The notes below the pieces were generated by a model. That model saw only the letters and a list, made by a program, of their open reading frames with translations. It did no database searches and was not told where the DNA came from. Shown here one piece after another: positions 6,968 to 14,871 of a DNA stretch of 35,034 bases; positions within the stretch are counted from its first letter, which is position 1; each line of letters begins with the position of its first letter. This DNA is from Akkermansia sp. (GTDB lineage: Bacteria; Verrucomicrobiota; Verrucomicrobiia; Verrucomicrobiales; Akkermansiaceae), in NCBI GenBank assembly GCA_022787425.1, contig JALFWB010000028.1:1-35034 (forward strand), given 5' to 3'. A program made the translations under genes and the position numbers.

Positions 6968-7106
6968 CCCCGCCGGATTTTATGACCACCTTCGACGATG
7001 TCGGACCATGTGGTGTGCTCGGTGGGTTCTGTCACGATGTTGTCTTTCTGTTTTGTGAACAGAATACAGCCGGCGTCTGAATCTTTCCGGCTTTTTCCGG
7101 GCAATG
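6968..7106. repeat. Direct repeat copy 2 (about 130 bp), paired with 2852-2990
   Basis: It is nearly identical to copy 1 from CCGGATTTTATGACCACC to GAACAGAATACAGCCGG, with substitutions clustered in the parts flanking this core. The two copies bracket the RHS fragment, the muramidase-like gene and the possible lipoprotein gene. Confidence 0.85.
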
Positions 7107-7274
7107 AAGCCGAGTACCGAAGCTCGACTGCATTGCCGCCTTGGGAGGGTGCAAAAACCTTGAAAAGGGAAAGCGTGGGGATAATAAATAGATGCTCTGA
7201 TTTTACAGACTAGATCTTACCCCCCCCCTTTTTATGCTACAAGAGGGCAGCCTCGAGTGTAACCCATGTGAGGA

Positions 7275-7432
7275 GCGTTCCCCCTTCGAGAGCCCCCCCT
7301 CTGCTCGGGAACTTTCGGAGAGGGAGACCGAAAAAAGGCTTGACACAGACGTTAGAAAATGCCACAATGCCTTCAGCCTCATTAAACTGAACAAGAAAGG
7401 CCTACTCGGTGTCGAGAAGGGGATACCACCTT
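7275..7432 (+). repeat. Hairpin-promoter-leader cassette, copy B (inverted relative to copy A)
   Basis: It contains an imperfect version of the copy A hairpin (CTTCGAGAG ... CTTTCGGAGAGGG), then CCGAAAAAAGGC, TTGACA-17-CACAAT (7340-7368) and a leader ending at the TAA at 7432-7434. Within the leader the frame coding KKGLLGVEKG differs from copy A mainly at synonymous positions. Confidence 0.7.
7340..7368 (+). promoter_or_regulatory. Promoter of the orphan membrane-protein gene
   Basis: TTGACA (7340-7345), 17-nt spacer, CACAAT (7363-7368). The predicted leader to the ATG at 7450 is about 75 nt, unusually long for this window. Confidence 0.65.
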
Positions 7433-7449
7433 AATTAAGAAAATCGCAT

Positions 7450-7899
7450 ATGTCCACATGTAAATATTTTAATAAACGCACTATTCTGCTTTTCGTGCCG
7501 ATTGTATTTATTACGTTCATATATTCAGAATTGCTTCCTGATGCGGGAGGTAATGCTCGTTGCTCAGAATTGTTAGGTTTTGATTTGGAGAAACAATTCG
7601 GAATGGACTTTAAACCTCAATGGAAGATAAAACTATCCTGTCTTACATTTGATATTTTTCGTTACAAAGCAACATGGAGCGAATACAAAAAATTAGAATT
7701 ATTTTTAATTTTCGAAGGATGGCATGTTCGTGAGGGAACAGTAGGCGATGAATGTATGCAGACGGCAATAACTGTAAATCGCTTTAATCTTCAAGGCTCA
7801 ATTATAATAATCGAACATTTGGACGGAAAAAGAAGTCGCCAAGTAATCTACGACAAAGATAATTCCATGCTATATTTTGAGAATAAACTTTGGGGGTAA
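7450..7899 (+). CDS. Unknown AT-rich protein with an N-terminal membrane or signal segment
   Basis: The product has 149 residues. Residues 10-27 (RTILLFVPIVFITFIYSE) form one hydrophobic segment after a basic start, so it is either a signal peptide or a membrane anchor. The rest contains two Cys (38 and 63) plus one at about 101, and ends in a basic/acidic beta-rich stretch. I recognise no family. It is strongly AT-rich like the two genes at 3023-5907 and is driven by a cassette nearly identical to the one in front of the muramidase-like gene, so the three probably arrived by the same route. It could be a second cargo or immunity-type protein; that is a guess from context. Confidence 0.55.
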   Translation: MSTCKYFNKRTILLFVPIVFITFIYSELLPDAGGNARCSELLGFDLEKQFGMDFKPQWKIKLSCLTFDIFRYKATWSEYKKLELFLIFEGWHVREGTVGDECMQTAITVNRFNLQGSIIIIEHLDGKRSRQVIYDKDNSMLYFENKLWG

Positions 7900-8160
7900 C
7901 AACCTAAATTATTGATTAGGAATCAAGCCATTATCCATTAGTTTTTTCAAAATACGTTAATTCAATATAAAGGGAAAACTTTCTCGCAGTTTGCTGCGAA
8001 ACACGTTGAAAATTTTGAATCATGCTAAATTAAAAAATGCAAATTAAAATCGAGTTCAAGTGTAGCACCTTATTATGAATTGTTGCAGATATTCAAATTT
8101 AGCAATTTTATACATATTTCAATAAGTCAGCCATCTCGATAATTTTGTAATTACCTGAGT
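7900..8160. other. AT-rich intergenic stretch, no gene seen
   Basis: No frame with plausible start signals or motifs is present. A short inverted repeat (TTTCTCGCAGTTTGCTGCGAAA, about 7979-8000) may be a weak terminator of the preceding gene. The rest is simple AT-rich sequence up to the putative intron end. Confidence 0.45.
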
Positions 8161-8445
8161 TAAGTAGTGGGCTTTTGCCCCTTTCTCACGCAACCGTATG
8201 TGCGAATTATCACATACGGCGTTTTCTCGAAGCTCGATGAGTCCCTATGTTCCTGCTGCAACTCATCTATCTTTCCTCGTCAGATACCCAGACAACTCCT
8301 CCGCACCGATACAGGGATTCAGACTTGCACTACCTTCTCTTCCAAGGTTCGTTACCTTCCCGCAGCTGTTCTTCAGGTTTGGGTTTCTGCATCATCACGG
8401 TACCTTGTGGACTTTACCACAGTTCGCATATCGCGTCGGTCGTAC
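8161..8445 (-). mobile_element. Probable internally deleted group II intron remnant
   Basis: Read on the minus strand, this begins GTACGACC (intron 5' ends are usually GTGYG) and runs through sequence such as GGTAAAGTCC that looks like domain I. It ends with a hairpin CCGTATGTG/CACATACGG (8219-8194) followed by GGGCAAAAGCCC and CACTACTTAAC. The hairpin with its AC-rich 3' arm and the closing CCxACTACT resemble domains V and VI of bacterial group II introns. No reverse transcriptase is present and ~285 nt is too short for an intact ribozyme. The call is by pattern recall and needs a covariance-model check. Confidence 0.4.
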
Positions 8446-8449
8446 AAAA

Positions 8450-9516
8450 GCCTGCCTCTCCGCGACGGCGGCGGGCATTCCGGCACCTCACCGACTCGGA
8501 ACGCCGGCTCATCGAGACCCGGTATTAAAAACGAGTTTCCATGCGTGAAATAGCGCGCCGCCTCAACGTATCCCACAGCACCGGCTCCCGTGAAATCAAG
8601 AGGGGCATGGTCACTCACATCGACTCCGAGCGCAGGGAGTTCCGGACCTACTCAGCCGACTTTGCCTCCGAACGGCACGCGGAGAACATGACGGCTAAGG
8701 GCCCGAATCTCAAGATCGGTTGCGACCATGCATTGGTAGCAAAGTTCAAGGAGCTCATCATCGACCGCAAATACTCCACGCCGCCGCACGTCAACGCCTC
8801 ATTCAAGATGGCGTTGACGTGCGAGTCAGTCAGAGAACACTCTATAACTACGTTTACCTCTATGGGTTTCCGGTCTTGCCGGAGCAGATGGTACAGGGTC
8901 CTCACAAACCTCGCAGGGAAAGTGTCCGCAAACGCTTGGTACACAAAAAACTTCGCGGGGTGAGCATTGAGCAGAGACCAGATGTTATTAACAGCCGAGA
9001 AGAATTCGGACATCATGAAATGGATACAGTCGTCGGCCCCCGTGGCACAAAGGGCATACTGCTTGTTCTCACGGAGCGCCAAACCCGTGCTGAACATATC
9101 TTGGTGATGAAAGACAAGACGTCTGCGAGCGTCCGTGCCGCACTCGATCGCTTGGAGCAATTCTACGCGCCCGATTCAAGGAACTTTTCAAGTCGATCAC
9201 CTGCGATATTGGATGCGAGTTCTTGGATGCCGAGGGCATCGTCAAGTCGTGTCCGGGCGAGGAGCCGAGGTCTACTCTCTACTATGCGCATCCCTACTGT
9301 TCTTCCGAGCGAGGAAGCAACGAAAACGCGAACCGCCTGATCCGTCGTTTCCTGCCGAAGGGAACTCCTTTATCTGACCTCAAGCAAGAGGATGTCGACG
9401 TTTTGTCTATGTGGATAAATTGTTATCCGCGCGCAATTTTCGGAGGCCGATCTTCGCGCAGCAAAACAAGAGCCTTTGGATTCCATTTTCGCAAAAAGAA
9501 GGAGGCAAGTCAATGA
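8450..9516 (+). pseudogene. IS30-family transposase, broken by a stop and frameshifts
   Basis: The remains cover the whole IS30 order. The HTH region is FRHLTDSERRLIETRY, an in-frame TAA (8526-8528), then MREIARRLNVSHST. The DDE part is HHEMDTVVG (first Asp), ITCDIGCEF (second Asp, usual Asn replaced by Ile) and SSERGSNENANRLIRRFLPKGT (Glu). The frame changes near 8820 and again near 9180, so at least two frameshifts and one nonsense mutation separate the pieces. No functional transposase can be made without recoding. It lies immediately beside the probable intron remnant, at the edge of the island. Confidence 0.85.
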
Positions 9517-9626
9517 TCACGTCATATGGTGCATTTAGCCTTGCAAAGAACAGCCTGTGACATACAATCGAATTTTTCCGTCATCATTCAACTTTGCGAT
9601 GTTTTTCGATTCGGTGATTATTTTCC

Positions 9627-9655
9627 TTGTCCTCGTGGCTCTTCTGTGGTAGACT
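9627..9655 (+). promoter_or_regulatory. Promoter of the sulfatase-fold membrane enzyme, leaderless type
   Basis: TTGTCC (9627-9632), 17-nt spacer, TAGACT (9650-9655), then 6 nt to the ATG at 9662. Transcription would start at or next to the start codon. Confidence 0.6.
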
Positions 9656-9661
9656 CCATCC

Positions 9662-11482
9662 ATGAACCTGTTGAAGCAGTATCGCTTTGTGGCCTTGTGC
9701 ATGCTTGTTGTTGTGGGCGTGGGCATTAGTGATTTGTGTGCCTGGAAGGAAACGCCGTTTGTGTGGAGGGAGTGGTGGTGGTCTCTCTCAGCGGTCTTGG
9801 CTGCTGCAGGTGGGTTTGTTTTTATGTATAAACGTGACGAATGGGGGGGGGTGACTCAGCGGACCCTTTTGTGGCTTATTCTCTTGTCTGTCGTTTATGT
9901 GCTGTTTTGTGATTACCGAGGCTTCAGCAAGGCTTTTCGTGCACCGATAGCTGTGTTTTTGACCGCAGGGAGCATGCTGGTGCTCTGGGCGGCTCTCAAG
10001 CGCTGGGCGGTGGTAGTATGGGCGCCGCTTTTGTTATATGGAATGGCGGAGGTTTGCAGCGGGCTGTTTTATAATACGGGATTCAATGCGTTCGTGATCG
10101 GCGAGGCTCTGGAGGCGGATCGTGAGGAGTTTATGGCCTATGTAACGCCCACGAATGTGTTTCTGCTGGTGATTGCCGTGATGGGGGTTACAGGGCTGAT
10201 ATATGTCCAATGGCGATGCCTGCGCGGCGTGCGGCGGCTGCCTGCCTTCTCGTTTGGCTGCCTGTTTTTGCTGCTCGGTGCATTGGGGGCAACGGCGGTG
10301 CCTCCTAACAGGCTCAGTCAGGCCTATCTGTGGCCTATCGACAAGCCTGTTTCTGTTGCGGCCAAGGTAGATGAAGCTCTCAAATACACCAATGCTCTGT
10401 TGGATCAATTGTCATCCCTTCCTTCGCCGGCGGATAAGCCGTCCACCTCTGACTTTGTGGCCCCGGATTCCGGCGTAGTGATCGTGTTCCACCTCGGCGA
10501 GAGCCTGCGAGCCGATCGCATGAGCATAAACGGTTATGCTCGGGATACCACGCCTTGGCTCCGGCAGAGCTCCGATGTGGTGAATTTTCCGTACTGCGTC
10601 TCCTCAGCCGCCAACACCTGCGAATCACAGCCTGTTATCCTGACGAATGCTCGCCGCAGAATTCTGACGGCAGACCCTGACATGCAGCCTACAGTGGGTT
10701 CTGTGTTTATGTTGTTTTCCAAACATGACTTTCCCGTTTATTCGTTCTTTGGACAGCCTCGCTCTATGGAGCTTCGTTACGACAAAATTGTGTCGATGTT
10801 GGCCAAGGGATCCGTGGATAGGTTCTATTCCAGAGGCCTTCCGCTCGATGCTCTGACTAAGATGAAGCATGTTCTGGAGGCTAATTCTGGGAAGAATCTG
10901 TTCTTTTATGTCAACAATGAGGGTAGCCATGTCCCCTTCCAAGTCTTCGATCGAAAGACAGCCCCCTTTGCTCCTTGGGCCGAGGACTTTTCCTCCCCTG
11001 CCGCGCATGCGCAGGAGGTGAACAATGCTTACGATGCCACGGTTCACTACACGGATCAATTCTTCCGCGAGGTGTCTGAGATGCTGAAGGGGCGTCCCTT
11101 CGTGTACTTCTACGTCAGCGATCATGGGGAGGTGCTGGGGGACGGCGGCAAGTGGGGGCGCGGTGTCTTCGGTGAGGAGCCGGACCTTTATTACAAATCG
11201 CCCGCCTGCATGGTCGGCATGTTCGTGCTGGCGTCCCCGGAGTTCTGCCGTCTGCACCCACACTTTGCCGAGGCTGTGCAACAGCTCCGTGCGCATTCCA
11301 ATATGCTCGTGGGACACGAGCATATTTTCCACACACTCCTCGGCCTCATCGGCATTCACACACCCTACTACGACTCCTCGCTGGACCTTTGTTCGCCCGA
11401 TGCTCGCCCCTACACCGGGCCTCATCCCGAAGATTATCCCCCTGCCTCGGATCAAAGGTCGCAAGCGGATGAGAAACGATGA
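9662..11482 (+). CDS. Phosphoethanolamine-transferase-like membrane enzyme (sulfatase fold)
   Basis: The protein has 606 residues. Hydrophobic segments at about 8-27, 39-56, 68-85, 94-130, 164-181 and 196-213 form an N-terminal membrane domain, and a periplasmic sulfatase-fold domain follows. Metal-site motifs are present: LGESLRADRMSINGYARDTTP (E280, usual GETxRA here GESLRA), a candidate nucleophile Thr in SSAANTCES (T319), NNEGSHVPF and VSDHGE (D487, H488). This is the layout of EptA/CptA/YhbX-type enzymes that move phosphoethanolamine from phosphatidylethanolamine to lipid A or other envelope glycans. The acceptor cannot be told from sequence. It is monocistronic and lies just after the IS30 wreck. 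Confidence 0.82.
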   Translation: MNLLKQYRFVALCMLVVVGVGISDLCAWKETPFVWREWWWSLSAVLAAAGGFVFMYKRDEWGGVTQRTLLWLILLSVVYVLFCDYRGFSKAFRAPIAVFLTAGSMLVLWAALKRWAVVVWAPLLLYGMAEVCSGLFYNTGFNAFVIGEALEADREEFMAYVTPTNVFLLVIAVMGVTGLIYVQWRCLRGVRRLPAFSFGCLFLLLGALGATAVPPNRLSQAYLWPIDKPVSVAAKVDEALKYTNALLDQLSSLPSPADKPSTSDFVAPDSGVVIVFHLGESLRADRMSINGYARDTTPWLRQSSDVVNFPYCVSSAANTCESQPVILTNARRRILTADPDMQPTVGSVFMLFSKHDFPVYSFFGQPRSMELRYDKIVSMLAKGSVDRFYSRGLPLDALTKMKHVLEANSGKNLFFYVNNEGSHVPFQVFDRKTAPFAPWAEDFSSPAAHAQEVNNAYDATVHYTDQFFREVSEMLKGRPFVYFYVSDHGEVLGDGGKWGRGVFGEEPDLYYKSPACMVGMFVLASPEFCRLHPHFAEAVQQLRAHSNMLVGHEHIFHTLLGLIGIHTPYYDSSLDLCSPDARPYTGPHPEDYPPASDQRSQADEKR

Positions 11483-11531
11483 TTCCTCGATCCTGAAAAG
11501 CGTTCATTCGAAGTTGTGAGATATACAGGTC

Positions 11532-11609
11532 ATGAAACTCAGTATCTGTAGGGTATCGTTTTGCGTGCTCTTTTGGGGCTGTTCCTCTGCATGGCTGTCA
11601 GTGCTCTGA
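11532..11609 (+). CDS. Possible 25-residue hydrophobic peptide
   Basis: The frame MKLSICRVSFCVLFWGCSSA continues for five more residues to TGA. It resembles a lipoprotein signal (FWGC) cut off after the Cys. It follows the phosphoethanolamine-transferase-like gene by about 50 bases. It could be a real small gene, the start of a decayed lipoprotein, or chance. Confidence 0.2.
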   Translation: MKLSICRVSFCVLFWGCSSAWLSVL

Positions 11610-11635
11610 GTGATTGGCACCACCATAATATTCAT

Positions 11636-14600
11636 TCACATTGTATCGAGGAAGCGGATGGTTTCTTTCAGTTTGTCGGTGGGTTTGGAGGCGGAGAGGC
11701 GGGGGAAGTGATTGTTGAAGGTGATGTAGTTACCGTTGCGGGAGAGGAGGAGTTTTTGGCCGAGGAATTCGACGGAGGCGATGCGGCGGCGGGAGGCGAG
11801 GATTTTGATTTTGTGAACGGCGAGGAGGGTGTTGGCAGGGCGGGGCAGGGGACCGAAGCGGTCTTTCCAGCGGAGGGCGAGTTCGTCTACTTCGTCGGTG
11901 GAGGTGGTTTTGGCGAGTTCAGCGTAGGCGGCCATGCGGGCGCGGGGGCTTTCCATGTAGGTGGAGGGGAGGAAGGCGCCGAGAAGGTGGGCGGTTTGGT
12001 CTGCGGGGCGGGTGGCGAGGGAGGCCTCGGAGAAGCAGAGGAAGTCCGCCTTCACGGCTGCCTCGGCACGGGTCGTTGGCACCTTGCCCTGCAGGTGCTC
12101 GATGCACTGGCGGAGGAGCTGGCAGTAGAGTTCGAAGCCGATGGCGGCGATGTGCCCACTCTGGCGGGTGCCGAGCAGGTTTCCTGCGCCGCGTATCTCC
12201 AAATCTCGCATAGCAATCTTGAAACCGCTGCCCAGCTCTGTAAATTGTTTGATGGCCGAGACCCGTTTGCGGGCATCGGCGGTGCAGAGAGCTTGGCGGG
12301 GCAGGAGCAGGTAAGCGTAGGCCCGGTGGCCGCCGCGCCCCACGCGCCCGCGCAGTTGGTAGAGATCCGCCAGCCCGAAGCGGTCGGCACGGTCGATGAT
12401 AATGGTGTTCGCGTTCGGGATGTCGATGCCACTCTCGATGATGGATGTGCAGAGCAGCACATCTGCCTTGCCCGCGATGAAGTCACGCATGATGAGCTCC
12501 AGCTCCGTTTTATCCATTTGCCCGTGCCCGATGACAATGCGCGCGCGCGGCACAAGCCGGTGGAGATCCGCCGCTACCTTGTGGATGGACTGCACACGAT
12601 TATGCAGGAAAAACACCTGCCCCTTGCGGTCTAGCTCGCGTTCGATCGCCTTCGTGATGAGCTCCTCGTTATAAGGACAGACCGCCGTCTGCACCGGCAG
12701 ACGATTGAGCGGTGGCGTGTCGATAGTGCTCATATCCCGCGCCCCCATCAGCGCCACATAGAGCGTACGCGGGATGGGTGTCGCAGACAGTGTCAGCATG
12801 TCCACCATGCGGAAACGCCGCTTGAACTGCTCCTTGTGGCGCACCCCGAAACGCTGCTCCTCATCGATGACCACCAAGCCCAGCTTGTCGAAGGATACAT
12901 CCGCTGAAATAAGGCGGTGCGTGCCGATGACAATGTCCACCGCACCCGTGCGCAGCCCCTCTAACACCTCACGCGCCTTTTGGGGAGGAGTGAAGCGGCT
13001 GAGCAGCTCCACGCGGATGGGGTATTCGCTCATGCGCGCGCGGAACGTGCGCCAGTGCTGATCCGCCAGCACCGTGGTGGGTGCCAGCACCGCGACCTGT
13101 CTGCCACCCGTGACGCACTTGAAGGCCGCTCGAATGGCCACCTCCGTCTTGCCGAACCCCACATCGCCGCAGATGAGCCGATCCATGGGCCGAGTGCTTT
13201 CCATGTCCGCTTTTGTCTGACTGATCGCCCGCGCCTGATCCGGCGTCTCGCGGAAGGGAAAGGCTGACTCAAATTGCCACATCCAAGCTGAATCCGGCGG
13301 GTGTGGCGAACCACCGCCGCATTCGCGCTCCGCCTGAACCTCTAACAACTGTCCCGCATAATCTGCAATAGCCTGCTCCGCCGCCTTGCAGGCGCGCTTC
13401 CAGCGGGCATCCCCTAGCCGACTCAGCTCCGGAGCCTTGGCCCCCAAGCCCACATATTTTGATACTAGGTAACTTTGCTGCAGCGGCAGACGCAGCAGCA
13501 CCCCGCCTGCGTATTGAATGTTCAACTCCTCCTCACCCGACTCCGCATCGCGCACAATGCCCACGAACTTCCCCAATCCGTGAGCGGCATGGATGACAAG
13601 GTCACCCGGTGCTATTTCCCGCAGCGGTGCTTGGGCTCGCTCTCGCCGCATGCGGTCCTCCCGGTCATCACGCCTGCGCGAGCTCACCGAAGTATATCGC
13701 CCGAAAATTTCCGCCGCCGACAGCACTGCCAGCCTAGCCCCCGGCACGGTGAAGCCCCTCGGCAGGTCACCATCGCGGCTCTGCACCCCCTGCCAAGCCT
13801 CATCGTCCCCGCAAATCTCCTCGAAGCGCGCTTTCTCCCCCTCGTGGGGAAAATACATCACCACCCGCCAACGCTCCCGCCTCCATTGCTGCAGTGAGTT
13901 GCGCGCCAGAGCCCGGCGTGCCTCCTGCATCACAAAATCACCGGTATCAAACTCTCCCAGCGGGGTTCCGACAAAGGCCTGCGCCGCCTCGGCTTCCGAC
14001 CCGTCCTCCGGCAGCAGCTCCTCGCGGTCCGGCGGCAGCTCGAAAATCTGCACATCCCCCGCATAGCCGCAGTCCGGCAGCGCCACGATGCGATCGCCAT
14101 CTGTTATCCATTCCTCCGGCGTGCTCTCCGCAGGCGGTTCCTCCAGCACCAGGTCTGCCGACGGCAGCTTGCGGAAGGAGAGTTGAGAGTCGACATCAAA
14201 GGCACGGATGCTTTCTACCTCATCCCCGAAAAATTCGATGCGCAGCGGCCAGGCCGTCTGTAGAGGGAAAACATCTAAAATACCTCCGCGCAGGCTCCAC
14301 TGACCGCGCGCAATGACCTGCTCCGTGCGCTCGAAGTCCGCCGCCAGCAGCCGCTCCTGCAACGACTCCGGCGGCAGCTCCTGACCAACGGCCACATGCA
14401 GCATGCCCTCCGCTTGCGGACGAAAGAGCGGGGCGGGGCAACGCAATGCCACCGGGGTAACGATGACCACCTGAGTTGTGCTCGGCGGCTCGCAGAGACT
14501 GTGCAGCGCATCCAGCCGCTCCGCCGCCAAATCGGGGTCGCTGAGTCCGTTGTTGATGTGCAGTTCCTGTTCCGGTAAGAAAATAATCGGAGCTGTTGTC

Positions 14601-14836
14601 CACAGGGGAAGCTCCGCTGCCAGACGCTCCTGGGTCGGCAGGGCATCCGCCACCACCCACACACGGCAGGGCGAGGGCGCGGCGGCCGCTGCCATGGCCG
14701 CCACAAAGGCATAGGCCGCCGGGCACACGTGGTTCAACACGATGGGAGCTGTGCGGGTGCCACCGGTGCGCAGACGTGCCAGCTCCTCCGCAAAGGCAGG
14801 GGAGGCAGCCACGATTTCCGGCAACGTTTTGGCCAT
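11636..14836 (-). CDS. mfd: Transcription-repair coupling factor Mfd
   Basis: Mfd removes RNA polymerase stalled at DNA lesions and recruits UvrA. The start at 14836 (MAKTLPEI) gives 1066 residues, slightly short for the family. The N-terminal UvrB-like part includes RGGILDVFP. The RNA-polymerase interaction domain starts GDLVIHAAHGLGKFVGI. The translocase has Walker A GDVGFGKTE (about 555-563), DEEQRFG (about 656-662), SATPIPRTLY and the motif V/VI region SIIESGIDIPNANTIIIDRAD ... QLRGRVGRG. The C-terminal TRCF domain is present. The start was chosen because a near-perfect promoter ends six bases before it; an upstream ATG at 14887 lies before the -35 box. It is transcribed separately from the gene upstream. 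Confidence 0.95.
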   Translation of the reverse strand: MAKTLPEIVAASPAFAEELARLRTGGTRTAPIVLNHVCPAAYAFVAAMAAAAAPSPCRVWVVADALPTQERLAAELPLWTTAPIIFLPEQELHINNGLSDPDLAAERLDALHSLCEPPSTTQVVIVTPVALRCPAPLFRPQAEGMLHVAVGQELPPESLQERLLAADFERTEQVIARGQWSLRGGILDVFPLQTAWPLRIEFFGDEVESIRAFDVDSQLSFRKLPSADLVLEEPPAESTPEEWITDGDRIVALPDCGYAGDVQIFELPPDREELLPEDGSEAEAAQAFVGTPLGEFDTGDFVMQEARRALARNSLQQWRRERWRVVMYFPHEGEKARFEEICGDDEAWQGVQSRDGDLPRGFTVPGARLAVLSAAEIFGRYTSVSSRRRDDREDRMRRERAQAPLREIAPGDLVIHAAHGLGKFVGIVRDAESGEEELNIQYAGGVLLRLPLQQSYLVSKYVGLGAKAPELSRLGDARWKRACKAAEQAIADYAGQLLEVQAERECGGGSPHPPDSAWMWQFESAFPFRETPDQARAISQTKADMESTRPMDRLICGDVGFGKTEVAIRAAFKCVTGGRQVAVLAPTTVLADQHWRTFRARMSEYPIRVELLSRFTPPQKAREVLEGLRTGAVDIVIGTHRLISADVSFDKLGLVVIDEEQRFGVRHKEQFKRRFRMVDMLTLSATPIPRTLYVALMGARDMSTIDTPPLNRLPVQTAVCPYNEELITKAIERELDRKGQVFFLHNRVQSIHKVAADLHRLVPRARIVIGHGQMDKTELELIMRDFIAGKADVLLCTSIIESGIDIPNANTIIIDRADRFGLADLYQLRGRVGRGGHRAYAYLLLPRQALCTADARKRVSAIKQFTELGSGFKIAMRDLEIRGAGNLLGTRQSGHIAAIGFELYCQLLRQCIEHLQGKVPTTRAEAAVKADFLCFSEASLATRPADQTAHLLGAFLPSTYMESPRARMAAYAELAKTTSTDEVDELALRWKDRFGPLPRPANTLLAVHKIKILASRRRIASVEFLGQKLLLSRNGNYITFNNHFPRLSASKPTDKLKETIRFLDTM

Positions 14837-14842
14837 ACGCAA

Positions 14843-14871
14843 AGTGTAGCAGCGTGAGGCAGCCTTGTCAA
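14843..14871 (-). promoter_or_regulatory. mfd promoter, leaderless type
   Basis: Minus strand TTGACA (14871-14866), 17-nt spacer, TACACT (14848-14843), then 6 nt to the ATG at 14836. The -35 box overlaps the last codons of the upstream NUDIX/PPK2-like gene, whose stop ends at 14868. Confidence 0.75.

Noticed and set aside
11561..12634. 357-codon open frame on the plus strand
   Set aside because: It is antisense to the mfd 3' end, and its Gly/Glu/Val-rich translation is a shadow of mfd codon use.
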